Source of the DNA: an uncultured Oscillospiraceae bacterium
GTDB taxonomy: Bacteria > Bacillota > Clostridia > Oscillospirales > Oscillospiraceae
Assembly: GCA_947629915.1 (NCBI GenBank)
Contig: CANRFN010000043.1
Coordinates: 1-40,011, forward strand
Length of the DNA stretch: 40,011 nt
Reading direction: 5' to 3'
The translations under genes and the position numbers were made by a program. Below, piece after piece: positions 33,694 through 40,011 of this stretch. Position 1 is the stretch's first letter, and every line of letters begins with the position of its first letter. The notes under the pieces were generated by a model, which worked only from the letters and a program-made list of their open reading frames with translations, did not search any database and had not been told where the DNA came from.

Positions 33694-33836
33694 AAATCCC
33701 CCCAAATCGATTTAGATTCTAGCACCTCTCCTGCTCAAAATCAATAGGGTAGATCTGAAATTTAGGAACTTTTTTTGAGCATTTCCGAGGAACTCTGACG
33801 AATCGATAACGTAATCCGTTCGTTGAATTTGGATCC

Positions 33837-33857
33837 GCCGTCAAATACGCCGTCAGG
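33837..33857. repeat. 21-base direct repeat, copy 1
   Basis: GCCGTCAAAT, then A, then CGCCGTCAGG. It matches 34001-34021 except for the eleventh base (A here, G there). Each copy itself contains GCCGTCA twice. Confidence 0.7.
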
Positions 33858-34000
33858 CAAGGTTGTAAACCAACATCATTTTGTCCCCGATTCAGAGACA
33901 CTGAAGGGACAAAAAATGCACTTTGTCCGTGTCTGTAGGACAAAACACTGCTATAGGGCATTCTTACCAGGAAAAAGCTCTCGAGATTCAATTGTTATGC

Positions 34001-34021
34001 GCCGTCAAATGCGCCGTCAGG
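34001..34021. repeat. 21-base direct repeat, copy 2
   Basis: Second copy of the unit at 33837-33857, with G in place of A at the eleventh base. The 143 bases between the copies hold three of the GGACAAAA/TTTTGTCC octamers. Confidence 0.7.
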
Positions 34022-34101
34022 ATTTGAAAACTGTGGGAAATCTGAACAATATCAAGCGAAAAGGATGAGAATATCGTGTTAATCCCGGTTTCTCAGAACT
34101 T

Positions 34102-34127
34102 TGTCATAGAGTTTTATACTCCACGAC
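34102..34127. repeat. Imperfect palindromic site, right copy
   Basis: Arms TGTCATAGAGT and ACTCCACGACA around TTTTAT. It pairs with the left copy at 33663-33693; the two lie about 440 bases apart and bracket the octamer and 21-base repeats. Confidence 0.4.
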
Positions 34128-34204
34128 AAATTATGGGGGAGTGGCCAGGGCTTTACTCACGAAATTTAGGATGAGTATTAAGAATGAGAGGAAGGAGGGA
34201 ATGT

Positions 34205-34549
34205 ATGTCAAAACATGTCCAGAATCGGCCTCAAGTGTATTTAAAGGAATTCATTAGACATTTTGCACGGAAGGCGAGTATAACTGAAAATGAGGCTGAA
34301 GAGTTAACTGAGAAGTTTTTATCAACTCTCACTGAATCATTGCTAACGAAGAAATCTGTTTGCTTCCCGGAATTTGGTATTTTTGAATTGCATACTACAA
34401 CAGAGCGTGTTGGTCGAAACCCAAAGACAATGGAAGAACATGTCATCCCCGCAGGAATAAAACCGATATTCCGACCATCGAAGGCATTGCGGGAAACGGT
34501 AAATCAGGTTTCGAAGGAAAGGAGCGTAGATAAGACAACAAAAAGGTAA
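34205..34549 (+). CDS. HU/IHF family DNA-binding protein
   Basis: A 114-aa protein with the HU/IHF plan. An N-terminal helical part (YLKEFIRHFARKASITENEAEELTEKF) leads to the strand signature FPEFGIFELHTTTERVGRNPKTMEEHVIP, where GRNPxT marks the DNA-wrapping arm, and KPIFRPSKALRETV closes the fold. It bends DNA and can assist site-specific recombination. Start at 34205 with AAGGAGGG about 7 bases upstream. It is somewhat longer than the typical 90-residue HU, with an 8-residue lead and a charged tail. It lies 39 bases before the giant adhesin, so it may be co-transcribed with it or act on the repeat region upstream. Confidence 0.88.
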   Translation: MSKHVQNRPQVYLKEFIRHFARKASITENEAEELTEKFLSTLTESLLTKKSVCFPEFGIFELHTTTERVGRNPKTMEEHVIPAGIKPIFRPSKALRETVNQVSKERSVDKTTKR

Positions 34550-34588
34550 AAACCAATTTTGGGTAATAAGTATGAAGGAGGTTTTTGT

Positions 34589-37500
34589 ATGGAATTCAAG
34601 TTTCAATGGCATCGCATCTGTGCTTTGTTGTTGGTAACCATTTTGGTGTTTAATGTTCTTGGTGTCCCATCTGCAGTTTTTTCTGCAAGCACTCCGGGCA
34701 ATAATCCTCCAAATGTAGATACGCCGGGAAGCCTGACTGTTACTAAGACGGTTACTGGTTTACTAACAACAAAGAAATGGCACTTCAAAGTGACGCTGAG
34801 CGGTTCTGCTGACTACGCAAAGAATACATCAGTAAGCTGGGACAAAGTTCAGGGTCAGTTTGGAGAAATGCACTTTAATAGTGGTGTAGCCGAATTTGAT
34901 TTGGGCAATGGTGATTCTATCACAGCATCAGAACTTCCTGCTGGGCTCGGTTATAAAGTTGAAGAAACTGCAGATACCAATTTTACATCATCGTTCGCAG
35001 GCTCGACTGACCTCAGTGAAGGAACGATTCCAGCAAACGGAAATGCCGCAGTGACCTGTACTAATACATTTACTGGGAATAAAGGCGATTTGTCAGTCCA
35101 AAAAATAGTAGAAGGAGAAACTAGCGGAAAAGCTACCTATTTTGAATTTACTGTGACATTAGGTGACACTACCATTCAAGGCATATATGGCGATATGACA
35201 TTTGCTGCAGGTGTAGCTACGTTCAGGCTAGAAGGCGGACGTAAAGTGACGGCTACAGGCTTACCTGTAGGAGTCAGCTACAACGTTACTGAGACAGATG
35301 CAGACAAAAACGGTTATAAAACAACCTGGAGCAATCAATCGGGAGAGATAGGAAGCAGTACCACCGAAGTTGTGTGTACCAATACATATGAAGCTTCGGG
35401 CGTCCTCGTTGTCAGTAAGACAGTGGCTGGCGAGGGAGCAGATGAGACAAAGACCTGGCACTTCCGCGTTGAACTCAGCGATAAGAGTGTCACTGGCGAG
35501 CATGGAGACATGACTTTTAACAACGGAGTAGCTGAATTCACGTTAAAACATGGTGGATCAGCAAAAGCTACTGAACTGCCGGCTGACGTTACTTACACGG
35601 TCACCGAGACAGAAGCGGATCAGGACGATTATACAACCAGTTCATCGGGAGCAAGCGGTACGATAACGGATGGTGGCACAGCAGAGGCTAAGTTTACTAA
35701 CACAAAGAACAAGGTGACACCGAAAACAGGAAGCCTCACTGTCAGCAAAACGGTTGTCGGCGAGGGAGCAGATGAGACAAAGGTCTGGCACTTCCGCGTT
35801 GAACTCAGTGATAAGAGTGTCACTGGCGAGTATGGTGATATGACTTTCACCGATGGAGTAGCGGAACCAGCCTTAAAGCATGGTGAGTCTGCCACAGCAG
35901 CAGGCCTGCCGGCTGGCGTTACTTACACGGTAACCGAGACAGAAGCGGATCAGGACGATTATGCAACCAGTTCAACAGGAGCAAGCGGTACGATAACGGA
36001 TGGCGGCACAGCAGAGGCTAAATTCACCAACACAAAGAACAAGGTGATACCGAAAACAGGAAGCCTCACTGTCAGCAAAACGGTTGCCGGCGAGGGAGCA
36101 GATGAGACAAAGGTCTGGCACTTCCGCGTTGAACTCAGCGATAAGAGTGTCACTGGCGAGTATGGTGATATGACTTTCGCTGATGGAGTAGCTGAACTCG
36201 AGCTAAAACATGGTGAGTTATCAAAAGCTACTGAACTGCCGGCTGGTGTTACCTATACGGTCACCGAGACAGAAGCGAACCAGGACGATTATACGACCAG
36301 CTCAACGGGAGAAAGTGGTACGATACCGGAAGGTGATACAGCAAAGGCTGAGTTCACCAACACAAAGAAAGACGAGGCACCGAAAACAGGAAGCCTATCA
36401 GTGACCAAGACAGTAACAGGATCTGCAGGAGATACCAACAAGGCTTGGACCTTTACAGTTACGCTGAGTGACACGACTATCAACGACACATATGGTGATA
36501 TGACATTTGCAGACGGTATTGCTACTTTCACGCTGAAGCACGGTGAAACTGCTACAGCGAGTGGCTTGCCTGCAGGAATCACCTATACTGTCGCGGAAAC
36601 AGAAGCAAATGCGGATGGATACAAGACAACCGCAACCGGTGCAACGGGTGCAATACCTGAGAATGACACAGCTACAGCAGCTTTCACGAATGATTTGCCT
36701 ACGCCGTCAGAGCCCAAAACTGGTTCCCTCACCGTCACAAAGACTGTCACAGGCAATGGAGACACAACCAAGGCATGGCACTTCACCGTTACATTGAGCG
36801 ATACAACCCTCAATGGAACCTACGGCGACATGACCTTCACCGATGGTGTTGCAACATTTGCCCTGAAGCACGGAGAGAGCAAGACAGCTGAGGGTTTGCC
36901 TACAGGTATCACGTATACTGTCACAGAAACCGAAGCCAATGAAGATGGTTATACTACAACCTCTGAAGGAACAACGGGAGAAATTACTGATGGTGTAACA
37001 GCTAAAGCCAGCTTTACCAACACCAAGCCTGAACCGGAAGTCGGTTCGCTTACTGTCTCTAAGACTGTCGCCGGCACTGAAGGTGATACAAACAAGGATT
37101 GGAACTTCACCGTTACTTTGAGCGACACGACCATCAATGGTACGTATGGCGGCATGACCTTCGCCGATGGTGTTGCAACATTTACCTTGAAGCACGGAGA
37201 GAGCAAAACAGCTACAGGTTTGCCTGCAGGTATTACCTATACTGTTATAGAGGCAGAAGCCGATCAGGATGGCTATGGCAGCAGCGCAGTTAGTGCTTCC
37301 GGATTCATTCCTAAAGACAGTGTTGCGGAAGCGAAATTTACCAATACCAAACCTGAGCCCGAGGAAGAGAAAGGAAACCTTACTGTCACAAAGACTGTCT
37401 CTGGTACCGAAGGAGATACGGCTAAGGACTGGAACTTCACAGTTACCTTGGATGACACGACCATCAATGGCTCCTACGGTGATATGACCTTCACAAATGG

Positions 37501-39949
37501 TGTTGCAACATTCACCCTGAAGCACGGGGAGAGCAAAACTGCCACTGGTTTGCCTGCTGGCATCACGTATACTGTCACGGAAACAGAGGCAAATGCGGAT
37601 GGATACACGACAACTGCAACCGGTGACACGGGTACAATACCTGAGAATGACACAGCTAAAGCAGCTTTCACAAATGATTTGCCTACACCACCGGAAGAAC
37701 CAAACACTGGTTCTCTCATAGTCACCAAGACCGTCACCGGCGATGGAGACACAACCAAGGAATGGCACTTCACCGTTACCTTGAGTGACACAACCATCAA
37801 TGGAGCTTACGGCGACATGACTTTCACAAACGGTGTAGCAGAGTTCACATTGCGTCATGGTGATAGACTTTCTGCAACAGATCTGCCAAAAGACATCACT
37901 TACACCGTAAGAGAGACTGAAGCAGATCAAAACGGGTATGAGACAACGGCAAGCGGAGCCACCGGAACCATTCCAGCAGGCAACACGGCTATGGCTGAGT
38001 TTGTAAACGACATACCTGAGCCCGAGAGAGGTGGACTCACGGTAACCAAGGTCGTTACAGGCGAAGGAAGTACCAGCAAGGACTGGAATTTCACCGTTAC
38101 ATTGAGTGACACAACGATCAATGGCACATACGGTGGTATGACCTTCACGAACGGTATTGCAACATTCACACTGAAACATGGTGAGAGCCGTACAGCAACC
38201 GGTCTGCCGGCTGGAGTCACATATAGCGTAACCGAAGCCGAGGCCAACCTGGGCGGCTACAGCACAAGTGCGGATGGTGCATCTGGTAATATTCCAGAGG
38301 GTGGTACAGCAGTAGCCAGATTTACCAACGACAAGCCTCGTACACGGCCTCACAAGATCGAAAACTCCCCAGGAGAGGGCCAGCCTGTCCAGGTCGGCCA
38401 AGAGATTTCCTACACAATCAGCTGGGAAAACTACAAAGATGAGAGTGCAACAGTGATCGTTCGAGACCATCTGGATTCTGGTGTAGATTTCGTCTCTGCG
38501 CCAGGCGGTTCCTATGATGCGGCAATGCATACTGTCACATGGAACTTGGGAACACAGCCCGCAGGAGCGCAAGGTGCAGTTACCCTCACGGTAAAAGTGA
38601 ATGCATCTGCTATGAGTAAGCCCAATGTGTCCAATGCAGCTGAGGTTACAGTAGATAATGTGACCGAATCCACGGTTGAGACACCTACGAACCCGACTGA
38701 ACCAGGTGGCGATCCCCACAAGGAAGAGATCAGACCGGGCACAGGTGAGACCGTCAAGGTAGGCGATGAGATCACCTACGTCATCGACTGGACCAACTGG
38801 ACAGCTGATACCGCGGCTGTCACCATCACGGACCCGCTGAATCCTGGCGTGGACTTCGTGTCTGCCTCGAATGGCGGTTCCTATGACGCTGGTTCTCATA
38901 CTGTTACATGGCATCTGGGAGACCAGGCTGTTGGAGCCATCGGATCGGTCACCCTCACTGTGAAAGTGAACGACAGAGCAGCTGAGAGCACAGACAAGAC
39001 AATATACAACATGGCCACCGTTACAGTTGGCACTGAGTCCAAGGATACAGAGATTCCCGAGAACCCGGTAGAGCCGGAAGAGCCCGGTGGCGAGCCACAC
39101 AAGACAGAGGTTACCCCTGGCGATGGTGAGACTGTTAAGGTCGGCGATGAGATTACCTACGTCATCGACTGGATCAACTGGACCGCTGAAACCAACGAAG
39201 TTACCATCACAGACCCGCTGGATGATGGCGTGGACTTTGTCTCTGCCTCTGATGGTGGCACCTATGACTCTGCTATCCACACCGTGACATGGAAGCTCGG
39301 AGAGAAGGCCAGTGAGGAGACCGGTTACGTCACTCTGGTTGTAAAGGTGAACGCCACTGCCCTTACCCACGAAGACCTCACCGTATACAATCGAGGCGCC
39401 ACCGTCACAGTGGGCAATGAGACCAAGCCTCTGGAGGTTCCCGAGAACCCGGTAGAGCCGGAAGAGCCCGGTGGCGAGCCGCACAAGACTGAGACCACAC
39501 CCGGTGATGGTGAGACTGTTCAGGTAGGCGATGAGATCACCTACGTCATTGACTGGGTCAACTGGACAGCTGATACTGCAGCAGTTACCATCACAGACCC
39601 GTTGGACGTTGGCGTGGACTTTGTCTCCGCCACAGATGGCGGTACCTATGACATGAACACCCGTACGGTTACCTGGAGTCTGGGTGAGAAGGCCTCTGGG
39701 GCCAGCGGCTCTGTCACACTGGTTGTGAAGGTCAATGCCAATGCTCCGGCAAAGGAAGACAAGACCGTATACAACCAGGCTACAGTCACCATCGGCGATG
39801 AGTCCAAGCAGACCGAGATCCCCAAGAACCCGCTTGAAGAAGCTGGCAACCTCACTGTTACCAAGATCCTTGAGGGCAAGAACGCTGATTCCAACAAGAA
39901 CTGGACCTTCACCGTCACCCTCAGTGACACTACAATAAAACTTCGTTAA
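34589..39949 (+). CDS. Giant repetitive pilin-like surface adhesin, truncated at the 3' end
   Basis: A 1,786-aa exported protein. Start at 34589 with AAGGAGG 7 bases upstream. Residues 1-32 are a signal peptide (ALLLVTILVFNVLGVPSAVFSA). Eleven complete repeats of about 107-112 residues follow (nucleotide starts 34727, 35094, 35399, 35729, 36059, 36389, 36722, 37043, 37373, 37709, 38033). Each has SLTVTKTV, TYGDMTF, LPAGITYTVTETE and FTNT. The Lys, Glu and Asn in these positions match the isopeptide triad of Spy0128-type pilin domains (inference). Four DUF11 domains (38345-39840) follow, then a 12th repeat that stops after about 30 residues at TAA 39947. There is no LPxTG motif, membrane anchor or SLH, so the gene is probably cut by an insertion or rearrangement at about 39936. 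Confidence 0.88.
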   Translation: MEFKFQWHRICALLLVTILVFNVLGVPSAVFSASTPGNNPPNVDTPGSLTVTKTVTGLLTTKKWHFKVTLSGSADYAKNTSVSWDKVQGQFGEMHFNSGVAEFDLGNGDSITASELPAGLGYKVEETADTNFTSSFAGSTDLSEGTIPANGNAAVTCTNTFTGNKGDLSVQKIVEGETSGKATYFEFTVTLGDTTIQGIYGDMTFAAGVATFRLEGGRKVTATGLPVGVSYNVTETDADKNGYKTTWSNQSGEIGSSTTEVVCTNTYEASGVLVVSKTVAGEGADETKTWHFRVELSDKSVTGEHGDMTFNNGVAEFTLKHGGSAKATELPADVTYTVTETEADQDDYTTSSSGASGTITDGGTAEAKFTNTKNKVTPKTGSLTVSKTVVGEGADETKVWHFRVELSDKSVTGEYGDMTFTDGVAEPALKHGESATAAGLPAGVTYTVTETEADQDDYATSSTGASGTITDGGTAEAKFTNTKNKVIPKTGSLTVSKTVAGEGADETKVWHFRVELSDKSVTGEYGDMTFADGVAELELKHGELSKATELPAGVTYTVTETEANQDDYTTSSTGESGTIPEGDTAKAEFTNTKKDEAPKTGSLSVTKTVTGSAGDTNKAWTFTVTLSDTTINDTYGDMTFADGIATFTLKHGETATASGLPAGITYTVAETEANADGYKTTATGATGAIPENDTATAAFTNDLPTPSEPKTGSLTVTKTVTGNGDTTKAWHFTVTLSDTTLNGTYGDMTFTDGVATFALKHGESKTAEGLPTGITYTVTETEANEDGYTTTSEGTTGEITDGVTAKASFTNTKPEPEVGSLTVSKTVAGTEGDTNKDWNFTVTLSDTTINGTYGGMTFADGVATFTLKHGESKTATGLPAGITYTVIEAEADQDGYGSSAVSASGFIPKDSVAEAKFTNTKPEPEEEKGNLTVTKTVSGTEGDTAKDWNFTVTLDDTTINGSYGDMTFTNGVATFTLKHGESKTATGLPAGITYTVTETEANADGYTTTATGDTGTIPENDTAKAAFTNDLPTPPEEPNTGSLIVTKTVTGDGDTTKEWHFTVTLSDTTINGAYGDMTFTNGVAEFTLRHGDRLSATDLPKDITYTVRETEADQNGYETTASGATGTIPAGNTAMAEFVNDIPEPERGGLTVTKVVTGEGSTSKDWNFTVTLSDTTINGTYGGMTFTNGIATFTLKHGESRTATGLPAGVTYSVTEAEANLGGYSTSADGASGNIPEGGTAVARFTNDKPRTRPHKIENSPGEGQPVQVGQEISYTISWENYKDESATVIVRDHLDSGVDFVSAPGGSYDAAMHTVTWNLGTQPAGAQGAVTLTVKVNASAMSKPNVSNAAEVTVDNVTESTVETPTNPTEPGGDPHKEEIRPGTGETVKVGDEITYVIDWTNWTADTAAVTITDPLNPGVDFVSASNGGSYDAGSHTVTWHLGDQAVGAIGSVTLTVKVNDRAAESTDKTIYNMATVTVGTESKDTEIPENPVEPEEPGGEPHKTEVTPGDGETVKVGDEITYVIDWINWTAETNEVTITDPLDDGVDFVSASDGGTYDSAIHTVTWKLGEKASEETGYVTLVVKVNATALTHEDLTVYNRGATVTVGNETKPLEVPENPVEPEEPGGEPHKTETTPGDGETVQVGDEITYVIDWVNWTADTAAVTITDPLDVGVDFVSATDGGTYDMNTRTVTWSLGEKASGASGSVTLVVKVNANAPAKEDKTVYNQATVTIGDESKQTEIPKNPLEEAGNLTVTKILEGKNADSNKNWTFTVTLSDTTIKLR
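34727..38341 (+). repeat. Tandem array of eleven ~330-base pilin-like repeats
   Basis: Spacing is 330 bases between repeats 3-4, 4-5, 5-6 and 8-9, and 305-367 elsewhere. Repeats 3-5 (35399-36388) are nearly identical over their first half at DNA level, which implies recent duplication or gene conversion. The outer repeats are more diverged. Confidence 0.9.
38345..39844 (+). repeat. Four tandem DUF11 domains in the adhesin gene
   Basis: Units begin near 38345, 38705, 39085 and 39475. Each carries a VGDEITYVIDW-type strand, the DPLxxGVDFVSA motif, and a VTLTVKV close. The last three are strongly similar in DNA, joined by an ENPVEPEEPGGEPHK-type linker. Confidence 0.85.
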
Positions 39950-40011
39950 TCTCCCGTTCTATAGAAAATGGCAGTAAACATCGTGTAAACTCCTGGGGAG
40001 GTAGACCATAC
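39937..40011. other. Right-edge sequence unrelated to the adhesin repeat
   Basis: From about 39937 the sequence no longer follows the repeat consensus (TTINGTYGDM expected, TTIKLR then stop found). A GTGTAAACTC-containing stretch follows that could be the end of an insertion sequence. It runs off the window, so identity cannot be settled. Confidence 0.35.

Larger units (their letters stand above)
33399..34204. other. Non-coding region with palindromes and short repeats upstream of the HU-like gene
   Basis: Open frames here are short and not protein-like overall. It contains a 32-base perfect palindrome (33482-33513), a CACTTGT/ACAAGTG inverted repeat (33552-33573), two related palindromic sites (33663-33693 and 34102-34127), four or five GGACAAAA/TTTTGTCC copies and two copies of a 21-base unit. 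On the minus strand, short readings PDGVFDGGS and PDGAFDGA resemble the ends of some phage-type integrases, so a vestige of an integrated element is possible. Confidence 0.5.

Noticed and set aside
33719..34068. Overlapping 80-90 codon frames on both strands in the repeat region
   Set aside because: No ribosome sites, no domain, and they run through the palindromes and repeats. Only the short PDG-x-FDG readings are mentioned, as a possible integrase trace.
34727..38341. Regularly spaced repeats considered as a CRISPR array
   Set aside because: Units are about 330 bases, coding and in frame, with no short repeat/spacer alternation and no cas genes.
36707..39484. 925-codon open frame antisense to the adhesin
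   Set aside because: A shadow produced by the periodic repeats; its translation is repeat-derived low-quality sequence and the plus-strand frame has a signal peptide, ribosome site and known domains.

Overview
The window looks like the chromosome of an anaerobic gut Firmicute, most likely Oscillospiraceae or a related Clostridia lineage. This rests on GC-rich housekeeping genes with strong AGGAGG ribosome binding sites, SLH and pilin-type surface proteins, an XylB/DUF4867/sugar isomerase/GH43 operon and a CDP-polyol polymer cluster. The genus cannot be fixed from sequence reading alone.

Layout. (1) 1-2285: an AT-rich accessory segment holding a two-gene minus-strand unit, a DUF4365 protein with a nuclease-like motif and an unnamed 381-aa partner, behind a near-consensus promoter. 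(2) 2479-6772: core genes: RlmD-type 23S rRNA methyltransferase, a small two-CBS protein, QueH, a monoglyceride-lipase-like hydrolase and a nitroreductase. (3) 7111-9807: a secreted protein with three SLH modules and a C-terminal HELGH zincin domain. (4) 10131-15326: a GC-rich sugar operon (xylulokinase, DUF4867, L-fucose/L-arabinose isomerase family, intracellular GH43). (5) 15540-18857: a very acidic 1,105-aa protein made of four diverged helical modules. (6) 19420-31246: a surface-polymer cluster in two parts. A GC-richer pair (WecG/TagA transferase, O-antigen-ligase-like polymerase/ligase) ends at a terminator. An AT-richer block follows: LicD, ABC flippase, IspD/TarI cytidylyltransferase, SDR, CDP-glycerol transferase, radical SAM/SPASM-like protein, second CDP-glycerol transferase, pyruvyltransferase. 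(7) 31482-34130: a rearrangement scar, with a headless PilT-type remnant joined to an inverted, decayed paralogue of the ABC flippase, a 32-bp perfect palindrome, and a pair of related palindromic sites bracketing short repeats. (8) 34205-39949: an HU-like protein and a giant repetitive pilin-like adhesin (11 complete repeats, 4 DUF11 domains, a cut-off 12th repeat) that ends abruptly without a cell-wall sorting signal.

How the genes may work together. The 19.4-31.2 kb genes fit assembly and export of a teichoic-acid-like or phosphopolyol-substituted glycan: CDP-polyol made by the cytidylyltransferase, transferred by the two TagB-like enzymes, with phosphocholine- or phosphopolyol-type (LicD) and pyruvate decorations. 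The radical SAM enzyme is the unexplained member. The SLH metalloprotease and the adhesin are cell-surface proteins. The sugar operon would take isomerised sugar to a 5-phosphate after GH43 cleavage of imported oligosaccharides. The most novel candidates are the DUF4365 two-gene module, the radical SAM step in the polymer cluster, the acidic modular protein, and the scar/palindrome region upstream of the adhesin.
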